A DNA stretch of 64,000 bases from Flavihumibacter solisilvae (GCF_000814475.1 NZ_JSVC01000001.1:372001-436000); one strand, 5' to 3'; positions 9,241 through 18,819 are shown, numbered from the stretch's first letter. Numbers and translations: made by a program. The notes: a model not told the origin generated them from the letters alone.

Positions 9241-9864
9241 ATGAAGAAGATATCCATAATAGCTGTTTGTATCGGTGCACTGGCAATGACTGCCTGCAGT
9301 GATATAAAGCGTAAGCCTGGAAGGGCCTATATGCCCGATATGGCCGATAGCCGTGCCGTTGAAACATATACGGATCCCCGCACATTGCAGGATAAGAACA
9401 TCAATTACACCGGGAATCCTGTAGCCGGAACCGTTAGCCGTGGCGAAGAGGTGATCTATAAAATGCTTAAGGATACAACCGGTTCATATGGACCTGCTGC
9501 GTCAATGAAGAATCCGCTTCCGCGGCTTGATACGGTTGCCCTGGTTGAGGCAGAGCGTTTGTACCTGATCAATTGCGGTATCTGTCATGGTGGTAAGCTT
9601 GATGGTAATGGACCGTTGTATAAAGATGGAACAGGCCCATACCCGGCAGCTCCTAAAAATTTCATGTCAGATGATATGAAGAAAATGACTGACGGCACTT
9701 ACTTCCATTCTGTTACTTATGGAAAAGGAATGATGGGTTCTTATGCTGCTCAGCTCAGTCCTAAGCAGCGTTGGATGGTGATCCATTATATCCGCAGCAA
9801 ACAGGGTGTTGGCGCTGGTGAGGCACCTGCAGCAGCTGATTCAACAGCAACTGCTGCTAAATGA
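9241..9864 (+). CDS. actE: Alternative complex III subunit ActE, monoheme cytochrome c lipoprotein
   Basis: 207 residues. The signal ends in a lipobox (LAMTACS, Cys near residue 19), so the protein is lipid-anchored on the periplasmic side. One heme site, CGICH, lies near residue 117, with a plausible distal Met in the GKGMMGSY segment (about 160-167). ActE carries an electron alongside ActA to the oxidase. The C-terminal 20 residues are Ala/Thr-rich and low in complexity. actF starts 38 bases after the stop. Confidence 0.94.
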   Translation: MKKISIIAVCIGALAMTACSDIKRKPGRAYMPDMADSRAVETYTDPRTLQDKNINYTGNPVAGTVSRGEEVIYKMLKDTTGSYGPAASMKNPLPRLDTVALVEAERLYLINCGICHGGKLDGNGPLYKDGTGPYPAAPKNFMSDDMKKMTDGTYFHSVTYGKGMMGSYAAQLSPKQRWMVIHYIRSKQGVGAGEAPAAADSTATAAK

Positions 9865-9902
9865 TGAAATAACCAATTTGACCAAACGATAAATTTTTGA
9901 GA

Positions 9903-11120
9903 ATGTCTTTCAGAGAGCAATTTGTAATACCTGCCAGGTTCAGGATGTGGTCGTTGATACTGATGGGGGTGGGATTGGTTTCTATCCTCGCCGGATATTT
10001 TATCTATGGTACAGGTGATGAACATCACCAGGCCAGGTTCTGGGGTACATTGTTATACAACAGTGTTTACTTCCTGCTCGTGGTCAATGCCTCCATGTTC
10101 TTTATATGTGCGACAACCCTGGCAATGGGTGGCTGGCAAATGTCTTTCCGCAGGGTTACTGAAGCGATCTCTGTTGCGGTGATTCCTATCGGCATTATTT
10201 CAGGTGTTATCCTGCTTGCTCTAGTACTGGGTCACCAGCATCATATTTTTCACTGGCTGACTCCTGAAGGTGATAAGATCCTTGAAGGTAAAAGCGGGTT
10301 CCTGAATCCGACCTTCTTTATTGTGTGGACTATACTTTCTATTGGCGGATGGATCTTTCTCGGTGCTAAGATGCGTAAGCTGAGCCATGAGCTTGATAAC
10401 CGCGAGCCGCTGTCTGTGGCAGAGGGACGTGCCTATATTTTCAAGAATACTATCTGGGGTTCAATCTTCCTGGTTTGGTTTGCACTTACTGTAGCGTCTA
10501 CTGTTCCCTGGCTGTGGTTGATGAGTATCGATGCACATTGGTACAGTACCATGTACAGCTGGTATACATTTGCCTCCAGCTTCGTAGCAGGTGTTGCGCT
10601 GATCACGCTGTTTGTGATCTACCTGAAGAATCATGGTTACCTGGAACTCGTTAACCAGGAACACCTGCATGATCTCGGTAAGTTCATGTTTGCGTTTTCA
10701 ATTTTCTGGACCTACCTGTGGTTCAGCCAGTACATGCTGATCTGGTATGCCAACATCCCTGAGGAAACCGTGTATTTCAAACATAGGGTCCAGGGACCAT
10801 ACAGGGGAATTTTCTTCCTTAACCTTATCGTGAATTTCATTGCACCGCTCTTGCTGCTGATGAGAAGAAGCAGCAAACGGAACTATACCTTGCTTGTGTT
10901 TATGGCAGTATTGATCCTGCTGGGTCACTGGATAGATTTTTACCAGATGGTAATTGCGAGTATTGCAAAAGAACATGTTGAATTGAACTTCTTTGATTTT
11001 GGTGTGGCAGCCGGGTTTATCGGTCTGATCATGTGGAGCACCGGAAACGCGCTTTCGAAGCGTCCATTGCTGGCGAGGAACCACCCTTTCTTCAAGGAGA
11101 GTGTAATTCACCATACGTAA
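9903..11120 (+). CDS. actF: Alternative complex III subunit ActF, NrfD-like membrane protein
   Basis: 405 residues from ATG 9903 (a TTG two codons earlier is less likely). Multiple hydrophobic helices span the whole length. ActF is the second NrfD-like subunit and pairs with ActC; in solved complexes of this family the quinol site is assigned to ActC, so ActF is taken as structural or proton-related. It is the last act gene; coxB begins 72 bases downstream on the same strand, which fits the known physical association of alternative complex III with an aa3 oxidase. Confidence 0.92.
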   Translation: MSFREQFVIPARFRMWSLILMGVGLVSILAGYFIYGTGDEHHQARFWGTLLYNSVYFLLVVNASMFFICATTLAMGGWQMSFRRVTEAISVAVIPIGIISGVILLALVLGHQHHIFHWLTPEGDKILEGKSGFLNPTFFIVWTILSIGGWIFLGAKMRKLSHELDNREPLSVAEGRAYIFKNTIWGSIFLVWFALTVASTVPWLWLMSIDAHWYSTMYSWYTFASSFVAGVALITLFVIYLKNHGYLELVNQEHLHDLGKFMFAFSIFWTYLWFSQYMLIWYANIPEETVYFKHRVQGPYRGIFFLNLIVNFIAPLLLLMRRSSKRNYTLLVFMAVLILLGHWIDFYQMVIASIAKEHVELNFFDFGVAAGFIGLIMWSTGNALSKRPLLARNHPFFKESVIHHT

Positions 11121-11192
11121 GAATTGATCAAGTAAACAAAAGCTGTCAGAACAAGCATTCATTAAAAACTTTGTATAAACACGGTATAAAAC

Positions 11193-12233
11193 ATGTCAAC
11201 GTTATTAATCATTGCGATCCTGTTGTTGGGTTTTATCGTGGTCTTTCAGATCGCAAAAGCCAGCGAGTATGTATCGGTGTTGAAAGGGGAGAAGAAGACT
11301 TTTGAGCAGAACAACCGCATCAATGGTTTCCTCCTGCTGGCCTTCCTGATTGTAGGGCTGATAGGTGTGTATTGGTGTAATGAGTTGTTTAAGGGCAAGA
11401 TCCTGGGAGAGGCCGCTTCAGATCATGGTGAGAAGATCGACACGATGTTGTACATCACTATCGCCATTACAGGAATCGTATTCCTGGTTACCCAGATCCT
11501 CCTGTTCGTATTTGCGTTCAAATACCAATATTCAGAAAAGCGTACTGCATTCTATTATCCCCATAATAACAAGCTTGAGGTAATCTGGACTGTGGTGCCA
11601 GCAATTGCTCTGACTGTACTGGTTGGATTCGGTTTATATTACTGGTTCAAAATCACTGGTGATGCGCCAAAAGAAGCCAATGTGGTAGAGATCACTGGTA
11701 AGCAATTTGGATGGATCTATCGTTATCCGGGTAAGGATAAAGTATTCGGTAAGAAATATTATAAGGACATCGATGAAGGTCAGCTCAACCAGCTTGGACT
11801 TAAGTGGGACGATAAGGCATCGCATGATGATATCGTAACGAACGAAGCACTTTACATGGTTGTAGGTAAGCCGGTGAAACTGGTGATCAACAGCCGCGAC
11901 GTGGTTCATGATGTGGGCCTGGTTCATTTCCGGATGAAAATGGATGCTGTGCCGGGTACTCCGACCACTATGTGGTTTACACCTAAGTACACGACTGCCG
12001 AGATGAAAGAAAAAACAGGTAATCCTGATTTTGAATATGAAATTTCCTGCGACCAGATGTGTGGTAAAGGGCATTTTTCAATGAAAGGAATTGTGAAAGT
12101 GGTTAGTAATGCGGAGTATATTCTCTGGTTGGCAAAGCAGAAAACAAATTATGCTATGTCACATCCGGAGGAAGTAAAACCAGCTCCGGCTGCTACTGCC
12201 GACAGTACGGTAACTGCAGCAGTGAACAATTAA
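11193..12233 (+). CDS. coxB: Cytochrome c oxidase subunit II
   Basis: 346 residues. N-terminal helix 2-22, then two further helices (about 45-65 and 90-115), longer than the two-helix minimum. The periplasmic cupredoxin domain carries the CuA motif CDQMCGKGHFSM near residue 287 and the upstream VHDVGL histidine (about 240). It accepts electrons from ActA/ActE or a soluble cytochrome c and passes them to heme a in subunit I. The C-terminus is Ala/Pro/Thr-rich. Confidence 0.95.
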   Translation: MSTLLIIAILLLGFIVVFQIAKASEYVSVLKGEKKTFEQNNRINGFLLLAFLIVGLIGVYWCNELFKGKILGEAASDHGEKIDTMLYITIAITGIVFLVTQILLFVFAFKYQYSEKRTAFYYPHNNKLEVIWTVVPAIALTVLVGFGLYYWFKITGDAPKEANVVEITGKQFGWIYRYPGKDKVFGKKYYKDIDEGQLNQLGLKWDDKASHDDIVTNEALYMVVGKPVKLVINSRDVVHDVGLVHFRMKMDAVPGTPTTMWFTPKYTTAEMKEKTGNPDFEYEISCDQMCGKGHFSMKGIVKVVSNAEYILWLAKQKTNYAMSHPEEVKPAPAATADSTVTAAVNN

Positions 12234-12259
12234 TATTTTTATCTAATTAAGTGCGTACC

Positions 12260-12288
12260 TCCCGGACTTTTAAGGCAAAGAGCCGGGA
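12260..12288 (+). other. Short inverted repeat between coxB and coxA
   Basis: TCCCGG at 12260-12265 and CCGGGA at 12283-12288 can pair around a 17-base loop. No U-run follows, so it is not an intrinsic terminator. It may be an mRNA stability or processing element within the cluster. Confidence 0.3.
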
Positions 12289-12303
12289 ATTAAACTGATA
12301 CAA

Positions 12304-14127
12304 ATGAGCAACGAAGCGACATTGCACGGACACTCAGAGGTGACAACAACACATGACGTTCATCATGATGAACATCATGGGCATCATCACAAGGAAACAT
12401 TTATTACTAAATATGTTTTCAGCCAGGATCACAAGATGATCGCCAAGCAATTCCTGATCACAGGTATTATTTGGGCTATCATAGGTGGCTTGTTCTCTGT
12501 GCTGTTCCGTTTGCAACTGGGTTACCCGGATCAATCCTTCCCAATCCTGGAGGATATTCTCGGTAAGTGGGCGGCAGGTGGTAAAATCCAGCCTGAATTC
12601 TACTATGCACTGGTTACGATGCACGGCACAGTTCTGGTGTTCTTCGTACTTACTGCGGGTCTGAGCGGAACATTCGCAAACTTCCTGATTCCACTGCAGG
12701 TGGGCGCACGCGATATGGCGTCTCCTTTCATGAATATGCTGAGCTACTGGTTCTTTTTCATCGCCAGTATGGTAATGATATCTTCCCTCTTTGTACAGAC
12801 TGGTCCCGCTTCAGGTGGATGGACATCCTATCCCCCGTTGAGTGCCCTGGGCGATGCATCTGAAGGGTCGAAAGTGGGTATGGACCTGTGGCTGGTTAGT
12901 ATGGCACTGTTTGTTGTATCATCGCTGTTAGGTGGATTGAACTATGTTTCCACCATCCTGAACATGCGTACAAAGGGCATGAGCATGACCCGGATGCCAC
13001 TTACCGTTTGGGCATTGTTCTTCACTGCGGTATTGGGGATCCTGTCGTTCCCTGTACTGTTCTCAGGTTTTATCCTGCTGTTGTTCGACCGCCATGCAGG
13101 TACCAGCTTCTACTTGTCTGATATTTTCCTGGCTTCTACACAAAAGGCATTGCCTAATGAAGGTGGAAGCGCGATCCTGTACCAGCACCTGTTCTGGTTC
13201 CTGGGTCACCCCGAAGTATATATCATCCTCCTTCCTGCGATGGGTATGGTATCGGAGATCCTGTCCACGAATGCCCGCAAACCGATTTTCGGTTATATGG
13301 CTATGATCGCTTCGATGTTTGCGATTTGTGTACTCGCATTCCTCGTATGGGCACACCACATGTTCGTAACCGGGTTGAACCCGTTCCTCGGATCATTCTT
13401 CGTGTTGCTGACACTGCTGATCGCGGTTCCGTCTGCCATTAAGGTGTTCAACTGGCTTACTACGATCTGGAGAGGTAACCTCCGGTTCACGCCTGCGATG
13501 CTGTTCTCACTCGGATTCGTGAGCATGTTCATCTCCGGGGGCCTTACCGGTATTTTCGTGGGTAACTCAACCCTGGATATCCACCTGCACGATACATACT
13601 TCGTAATCGCTCACTTCCATATCGTAATGGGTGTGGCTTCTTTCTTCGGGATGTTCGCCGGTGTATATCATTGGTTCCCTAAAATGTATGGACGTTACCT
13701 GAATAATACGCTTGCCTACATCCACTTCTGGATCACGCTTGTAGGAGCGTACCTGATCTTCTGGCCAATGCACTACCAGGGTCTGGCCGGGGTTCCGCGT
13801 CGATATCTCGATTTCAGCGGATGGGCATCCTTCAACCAGTTCGACGGTCTTAACCGCTTCATTTCAATAGTTTCGATTATCGTATTCGCAACACAGCTGT
13901 TGTTTGTGTTTAATTTCTTCTATTCCATTTTTAAGGGCAGAAGGGTTACCACACAGAATCCATGGGGTTCGGCGACCCTGGAATGGACAACGCCAATTCG
14001 TCCAGGTCATGGAAACTGGGATGGAGAAATTCCGGAAGTACATCGTTGGGCATATGATTATGGTAAGGATGGACGTGAATTCATTTCACAGACCGAGCCG
14101 GTAGGTGCGAATGAAAGTAAACACTAA
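12304..14127 (+). CDS. coxA: Cytochrome c oxidase subunit I (aa3-type)
   Basis: 607 residues, twelve-helix heme-copper oxidase core. Visible ligands: the heme a His in MHGTVLVFF, the CuB His and cross-linked Tyr in GHPEVY (about 302), the CuB pair HHMF, and the heme His residues in HDTYFVIAHFH. The GHPEVY form places it in the A family of proton-pumping oxidases. The first 28 residues are unusually rich in His (HGHSE, VHHDEHHGHHHK) before the first helix. It reduces oxygen to water using electrons from subunit II. The terminator at 14168 ends this transcription unit. Confidence 0.97.
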   Translation: MSNEATLHGHSEVTTTHDVHHDEHHGHHHKETFITKYVFSQDHKMIAKQFLITGIIWAIIGGLFSVLFRLQLGYPDQSFPILEDILGKWAAGGKIQPEFYYALVTMHGTVLVFFVLTAGLSGTFANFLIPLQVGARDMASPFMNMLSYWFFFIASMVMISSLFVQTGPASGGWTSYPPLSALGDASEGSKVGMDLWLVSMALFVVSSLLGGLNYVSTILNMRTKGMSMTRMPLTVWALFFTAVLGILSFPVLFSGFILLLFDRHAGTSFYLSDIFLASTQKALPNEGGSAILYQHLFWFLGHPEVYIILLPAMGMVSEILSTNARKPIFGYMAMIASMFAICVLAFLVWAHHMFVTGLNPFLGSFFVLLTLLIAVPSAIKVFNWLTTIWRGNLRFTPAMLFSLGFVSMFISGGLTGIFVGNSTLDIHLHDTYFVIAHFHIVMGVASFFGMFAGVYHWFPKMYGRYLNNTLAYIHFWITLVGAYLIFWPMHYQGLAGVPRRYLDFSGWASFNQFDGLNRFISIVSIIVFATQLLFVFNFFYSIFKGRRVTTQNPWGSATLEWTTPIRPGHGNWDGEIPEVHRWAYDYGKDGREFISQTEPVGANESKH

Positions 14128-14167
14128 TCAGGGTTTATTCATCCGGACAAAAGATCTATATATGAAT

Positions 14168-14196
14168 GCCCTGATGTCATGTCAGGGCGTTTTTTT
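14168..14196 (+). terminator. Intrinsic terminator after coxA
   Basis: GCCCTGA (14168-14174) and TCAGGGC (14182-14188) form a seven-base stem with a seven-base loop, followed by GT and six T. It separates the act-coxBA unit from the ctaB unit. Confidence 0.88.
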
Positions 14197-14226
14197 AAGA
14201 GACAAAAATTTTGATCGATAGTTTAG

Positions 14227-15144
14227 ATGCAGCAGAAGGATCCGGTTCAGCCGGTTAATAAGCATTCACTGGGTGCACGGTTGCGTGATTATATGCTGCT
14301 CGTGAAGTTCTCTTTGACAATAATGGTGGTGTTTTCAGCAGTGATCAGTTACCTGCTGGCACCAAGGGTGGTAGATTATGACTGGTCAATGATCAGCATT
14401 TTTTTCCTGGCGGGATTCCTGGTAACCGGGAGTGCCAATACCATTAACCAGGTGGTGGAAAAGGATACTGATGCACTGATGAAGCGAACAGCCAAAAGGC
14501 CGATTGCATCCGGACGGATGTCCGTTGTTCATGGCTGGGTGTTTGCTGCGGTAACCGGGGTGGCAGGAGTGTACCTGTTGGGGTATTATTTTAACCTGCT
14601 GTCAGCAGGGCTTGCAGCATTCAGCCTGTTCCTGTATGCGTTCATCTATACTCCGCTCAAGAAGGTGAATTCAATTTCCGTTCTTGTCGGTGCTGTACCC
14701 GGTGCATTGCCCTGTCTTATCGGTTATGCAGCTGGTAATGATGTGATAGACGCCGGGGGGTGGGCATTGTTTGCGATCCAGTTTTTTTGGCAATTTCCCC
14801 ACTTTTGGGCAATAGCCTGGATCGCGCACAAGGATTATGAGGCAGCAGGCTTCAGGTTGCTGCCTTCCGAAAAGGGTCCGACTAAATATTCGGCAGTACA
14901 GTCGATCATTTATTCGTTGCTCCTGATACCGGTTGGGTTACTTCCTTATTTTGCGGGAATTACCGGTTGGGTAAGCCTGCTGGTGGTCCTTCTGGCTAAT
15001 ATTGTGATGGTTTACCTGAGCGTCCGTTTGTATGTTGATATGGAAACCAGGGCTGCACGCAGGGTTATGTTTGGAAGTTATTTTTATTTAATGGTTGTAT
15101 ACTTTGCTTTACTGGCCGATAAAGTAAGCCAGGTAGCAGGGTGA
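14227..15144 (+). CDS. ctaB: Protoheme IX farnesyltransferase (heme O synthase)
   Basis: 305 residues, polytopic UbiA-family prenyltransferase. The prenyl-diphosphate binding motif is seen as NQVVEKDTDALM (about 77-88), and a second acidic loop as AWIAHKDYEAAGF (about 197-209). It adds a farnesyl group to heme b to make heme O, the precursor of the heme A used by the CoxA above. Heme A synthase (ctaA) lies far downstream at 62212. First gene of the second oxidase transcription unit. Confidence 0.94.
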   Translation: MQQKDPVQPVNKHSLGARLRDYMLLVKFSLTIMVVFSAVISYLLAPRVVDYDWSMISIFFLAGFLVTGSANTINQVVEKDTDALMKRTAKRPIASGRMSVVHGWVFAAVTGVAGVYLLGYYFNLLSAGLAAFSLFLYAFIYTPLKKVNSISVLVGAVPGALPCLIGYAAGNDVIDAGGWALFAIQFFWQFPHFWAIAWIAHKDYEAAGFRLLPSEKGPTKYSAVQSIIYSLLLIPVGLLPYFAGITGWVSLLVVLLANIVMVYLSVRLYVDMETRAARRVMFGSYFYLMVVYFALLADKVSQVAG

Positions 15145-15167
15145 GGAAATAAAAATTTGAAGTGAGT

Positions 15168-15740
15168 ATGAATACAGAAGCAGTTGTTATGGATCAAAGG
15201 AAACGCATTCATCCCAGCAAGTTCATGTTATGGGTTGCGATAGGCAGCATTATAATGATGTTTGCCGGATTGACCAGCGCATATGTGGTTAAGCGTAGCC
15301 TTCCCGGGTGGGCGACTTTTGAAATGCCGGCATTATTCTGGTATTCCACCGCGGTCCTGGTATTGAGTAGTATCACTATGCAGTTGGGATTACAGGCCTT
15401 CCGGCAGCGGGAGAGGTCAAAGTATCGCCTCATCATGGGAATTACCACATTGCTTGGGCTTTTATTTGTGACATTGCAATGGAACGGCTTTAACCAGCTT
15501 TGGGCGTCAGGTATCACTTTTGCGGGTGCAGGCGCAGGTCAGTTCCTGTATATTATCGCCGGATTGCACGCGTTCCACGTAATTGGTGGAATGGTTGCGC
15601 TGATCATCATGTTCCTTCGTGCGCTGAGCAAAAAAAGGCGGAATTATGATGTGGTGCCGGTTGAAGTTATGGCGACCTACTGGCATTTTGTGGATTTGCT
15701 TTGGGTGTATTTGATGGTATTTTTTCTGTTAATGCAATAA
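15168..15740 (+). CDS. Cytochrome c oxidase subunit III-like (first copy)
   Basis: 190 residues from ATG 15168; a GTG two codons upstream is less likely. Five membrane helices are apparent, and the C-terminal HFVDLLWVYL segment is the signature of the CoxC family. In Bacteroidota two subunit III-like genes commonly follow each other; this shorter one and the next are the pair. Subunit III stabilises the oxidase core and its proton uptake. Spacing to ctaB is 23 bases, so one operon is likely. Confidence 0.9.
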   Translation: MNTEAVVMDQRKRIHPSKFMLWVAIGSIIMMFAGLTSAYVVKRSLPGWATFEMPALFWYSTAVLVLSSITMQLGLQAFRQRERSKYRLIMGITTLLGLLFVTLQWNGFNQLWASGITFAGAGAGQFLYIIAGLHAFHVIGGMVALIIMFLRALSKKRRNYDVVPVEVMATYWHFVDLLWVYLMVFFLLMQ

Positions 15741-15793
15741 TGCATTTGTCCTTATATCGAATTAAATTTGCGAATCAATCTTAAAAACTGAAC

Positions 15794-16465
15794 ATGGCAC
15801 AAGCAGTACCTGCAGAACAAAAATGGTGGAGTGGCGGCAGAAGCCCCTTCAACGTTGAGTATGGCAAACTGATGATGTGGTATTTCCTGATGAGTGATGC
15901 TTTCACCTTTGGTGCATTCCTGATCTCCTATGGCACCATCCGTTTCTCCAGCAACTCATGGCCCGACCCCAACGAAGTATTCCAGTCTTTCCCCGGGTTA
16001 GGCTCCGGATATCCGCTTGCTTTTGTGAGTCTGATGACATTTATCCTGATCATCAGTTCTGTTACCATGGTGCTTGCTGTACAGGCCGGACACGCTATGG
16101 ATAAAAAGGGTGTTGTTAAGAATCTGATCTGGACCATTATTGGTGGTCTCGCATTTCTTTCCTGCCAGGCCTGGGAATGGACTCACCTGTTCCATGAAGG
16201 TGCGTGGTGGGGTAGGAACCCGTTCGTTAACATGGACGGCTCACAGGCGTCTACCAACTTTACAAACTTCTTCTTCACCATTACGGGCTTTCACGGATTC
16301 CACGTATTCAGCGGTGTCATCATCAATATCATTATGCTGATCATGGTGCTTAATAATGTGTTCGAGCGTCGTGGCCATTACCTGATGATCGAAAAAGCAG
16401 GCCTTTACTGGCACTTTGTAGACCTCGTATGGGTATTCGTATTTACTTGTTTTTACCTCATTTAA
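15794..16465 (+). CDS. ctaE: Cytochrome c oxidase subunit III (second copy)
   Basis: 223 residues with several membrane helices. The CoxC motifs are clear: TGFHGFHVFSG (about 171-181) and WHFVDLVWVFVF near the C-terminus. It differs from the preceding copy in length and N-terminus, so the two look like distinct subunits rather than a recent duplication. Acts with CoxA and CoxB in the aa3 oxidase. Confidence 0.92.
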   Translation: MAQAVPAEQKWWSGGRSPFNVEYGKLMMWYFLMSDAFTFGAFLISYGTIRFSSNSWPDPNEVFQSFPGLGSGYPLAFVSLMTFILIISSVTMVLAVQAGHAMDKKGVVKNLIWTIIGGLAFLSCQAWEWTHLFHEGAWWGRNPFVNMDGSQASTNFTNFFFTITGFHGFHVFSGVIINIIMLIMVLNNVFERRGHYLMIEKAGLYWHFVDLVWVFVFTCFYLI

Positions 16466-16485
16466 CCCTTTAAAGATCTACCTCC

Positions 16486-16935
16486 ATGGATAATTATCAA
16501 GAAGTAACGCACGTACATGAGTTTGATAGGGCCGCCGGAAAAAAGGAAGTTATCCGGATTACTGTGATCCTTTCTGTGATTACTGTTATTGAATTGGGTC
16601 TTGGTTTCTGGCTGATCTCACTTGAAAGCGAGTTTGTACGCCACCTCGTTAAGGGTGCTATCTGTATTTTCATGTTGGCAAAAGCTTTTTATATCGTAGG
16701 TTATTTCATGCACCTTAAACATGAATTAAGGAACATGATCATGACCATCGTTGTTCCGCTTCTGCTTTTCGTTTGGTTTATCATTGCTTTCCTGGCGGAT
16801 GGCAGCTCATATAAGAATCTTAAGAACACCTATGATCCTTATCATAAAGAGCAAAGTCAGAAGAAGGCTGAAAAACCTGCACATGGAAGCGGCGAGCACG
16901 AGCCTGAGGCGAAGAAGAAAGACGCGATGGAATAA
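16486..16935 (+). CDS. Cytochrome c oxidase subunit IV (prokaryotic type)
   Basis: 149 residues. Three helices (about 22-45, 50-70 and 80-103) match the small prokaryotic subunit IV family, including a YFMHLKHE loop near 66-73. The C-terminal 40 residues are highly charged and low in complexity. It supports oxidase assembly and has no catalytic residue. A strong terminator follows at 16973. Confidence 0.85.
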   Translation: MDNYQEVTHVHEFDRAAGKKEVIRITVILSVITVIELGLGFWLISLESEFVRHLVKGAICIFMLAKAFYIVGYFMHLKHELRNMIMTIVVPLLLFVWFIIAFLADGSSYKNLKNTYDPYHKEQSQKKAEKPAHGSGEHEPEAKKKDAME

Positions 16936-16972
16936 GGCTGAACTGTGCTTTCAAGATTTTAACATAACGCTG

Positions 16973-17001
16973 AAACCATCGTCCGCGGACGATGGTTTTT
17001 T
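16973..17001 (+). terminator. Intrinsic terminator after oxidase subunit IV
   Basis: A perfect 26-base palindrome (16973-16998, centre CCGCGG) gives a long stem that runs into T residues to 17001. Its arms also have A-runs, so it could act on both strands. Confidence 0.88.
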
Positions 17002-17031
17002 ATTTATTCATCAACAGGATAACTGAATAAT

Positions 17032-17751
17032 TTGAACAGAAAAGCTTTATTGGGTTTATGCCTCGCGCTACTCCTGCCCCTCATCTGTTACTGGATCGTA
17101 GATTACTTCGGCGGCGATGCAGTTCATATGCCACGCAGATACTATGTGGACACGGTTATGACTTCTGTCGTCGACGGAAAAGAACGTACCGATACTGTTT
17201 GGCATAAGGTTGCGGACATCGAACTTACCAACCAGCTGGGTAATAAAGTTTCACTTAGCGATCTTCCGGGCAAAGTGATCGTGGCCGATTTTTTCTTTAC
17301 CCGATGCCCGTCGATTTGCCCGCATATGACCCGCAACATGAAAAAGCTTCAGCAATCACTGAAGCTGAAAGACGACACCCGTCTGGTTGATACTACATTT
17401 GTTCAGTTCCTGTCATTCAGTGTAGATCCGGAACGTGATGACCCTGAGCATCTCAAGCAATACGCGGATCGTTACGGTATAAATCATGACGTATGGTGGT
17501 TGTTGACCGGCGACAAGAAGAAGATTTATGATTTTGCTTTGAATGAAGTGAAGCTGTCTGCCGTTGACGGTGAAGGGGTGGACTCGAATTTCATACACAC
17601 AGAAAAATTTGTGCTTCTTGATAAGGACCGGGTTGTGCGGGGGTATTACAATGGATTGGACAGTATGGCAATGGCACAGCTGGCAGGTGATATCGTTAAA
17701 ATCAAGCTTGAAAAAGACAAAAAGAAAAAACGGAAATTATTCAGTAATTAA
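17032..17751 (+). CDS. SCO1/SenC-family copper chaperone
   Basis: 239 residues using a TTG start at 17032; the next ATG candidates would remove the N-terminal membrane anchor (about 5-22), so TTG is preferred. The thioredoxin-like domain holds the copper-binding CPSIC (C92 and C96) and the third ligand His in FIHTEKF near 188. SCO proteins deliver copper to, or reduce, the CuA site of subunit II, here encoded at 11193. The C-terminus is Lys-rich. Confidence 0.9.
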   Translation: MNRKALLGLCLALLLPLICYWIVDYFGGDAVHMPRRYYVDTVMTSVVDGKERTDTVWHKVADIELTNQLGNKVSLSDLPGKVIVADFFFTRCPSICPHMTRNMKKLQQSLKLKDDTRLVDTTFVQFLSFSVDPERDDPEHLKQYADRYGINHDVWWLLTGDKKKIYDFALNEVKLSAVDGEGVDSNFIHTEKFVLLDKDRVVRGYYNGLDSMAMAQLAGDIVKIKLEKDKKKKRKLFSN

Positions 17752-17761
17752 TTGGCAGATT

Positions 17762-18310
17762 ATGTTACAGGCAGTTATCAGGAAGAATGACAGGCAGGCC
17801 AGGTGGCTGATTGTAATTCTTTCGATTGTAGTTTTTGGTGCTGTGGTGCTGTTGTCAAGGGTCCAGCTTAAAGTTGACCTGGGTTTTGACATTCATTTAT
17901 TTGCACGGATCAATGCTTTTATCAATGGCACCGTCAGCGTTCTGTTGTTGGCTGGTCTGATTACTGTCAGGAACCGCAATTACCTGGCGCACAAGAAGAT
18001 TATGATCACCGCGGTAATACTTTCGGCTATTTTCCTGGTTTCCTATATCTGTCATCACCTCTTTGCAGGTGATACAAAGTTTGGCGGTGAAGGCGTCATA
18101 AGGCCGATTTACTTTTTTATCCTTATCACCCATATCATCCTGGCTGCTATTATCCTGCCCTTCATCCTGTTCACCGCGTACCGGGCATTAACCGGCGAAT
18201 GGTCAGCCCATAAAAAACTAGCAAGGATAACCTGGCCAATCTGGTTTTATGTTGCAGTGACTGGTGTGTTAGTGTACCTGATGATCAGCCCATATTACGG
18301 CACCGCCTAA
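17762..18310 (+). CDS. DUF420 membrane protein (YozB/CtaM-like)
   Basis: 182 residues from ATG 17762, ten bases after the SCO stop; the longer open frame overlaps the SCO gene and is rejected. Five hydrophobic helices, with conserved His residues in HLFARINAFING, RNYLAHKKIM, CHHLFAG and the HKKLARITWPIWFYVAVTG signature. DUF420 proteins occur in oxidase assembly clusters, and some members are needed for heme-copper oxidase maturation. Location here supports that role; the exact reaction is unknown. Confidence 0.85.
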   Translation: MLQAVIRKNDRQARWLIVILSIVVFGAVVLLSRVQLKVDLGFDIHLFARINAFINGTVSVLLLAGLITVRNRNYLAHKKIMITAVILSAIFLVSYICHHLFAGDTKFGGEGVIRPIYFFILITHIILAAIILPFILFTAYRALTGEWSAHKKLARITWPIWFYVAVTGVLVYLMISPYYGTA

Positions 18311-18348
18311 ACGAAAATTTGTAACTTTCAAAGGTATAAACCCGCCAA

Positions 18349-18816
18349 ATGAGCATTCCTCCTTCACCATTTCGTGACCTCCAGAAGCTTTACAGGATCT
18401 TTTTGTATAGTCACATTGGTTCTGTGATCATTTCGGTGCTCATCGTTTCCCTTAGCTTAATGAAGCCTTTTGCTGCGGTGACGCTCGACCGGCTGCTCCA
18501 GGTGATTGCAGTATTGTACTCTTTTCTTGCCGTTATAGTGGGTCTTCAACTTTTTCGTCGCAGGGTGAACGCAATTCGTGAAAACAACCAGAGTGTACGG
18601 GATAAACTGGCGCAATTCCGCAGTGGATGTATTGTCCAGTGGGCACTACTTACAGGGGCTGGGTTTTTCTGCTCGATCAGTTATGTGATAACCGGGAACT
18701 GGGCATTTCCACTATTGGCTATTATGCTGATGGCGATATTCGGAGGTCTGAACCCATTCAGACAGAAAGTTATGTTACAACTCAGGCTCTCTGAGCAGGA
18801 TGTTGCCGGTATGTGA
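18349..18816 (+). CDS. Small polytopic membrane protein, unknown
   Basis: 155 residues, not recognised. Four hydrophobic helices (about 20-40, 47-68, 90-110 and 120-135) are separated by a charged loop with RRRVNAIRENNQS (about 70-82). It follows the DUF420 gene by 38 bases on the same strand and ends the oxidase cluster, so a role in envelope or respiration is possible but not shown. The next gene is convergent, three bases away. Confidence 0.65.
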   Translation: MSIPPSPFRDLQKLYRIFLYSHIGSVIISVLIVSLSLMKPFAAVTLDRLLQVIAVLYSFLAVIVGLQLFRRRVNAIRENNQSVRDKLAQFRSGCIVQWALLTGAGFFCSISYVITGNWAFPLLAIMLMAIFGGLNPFRQKVMLQLRLSEQDVAGM

Positions 18817-18819
18817 AGG

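Noticed and set aside
17564-17761. Longer start for the DUF420 protein inside the SCO gene
   Set aside because: The added 66 residues are an off-frame reading of SCO, while ATG 17762 gives a normal N-terminal helix.
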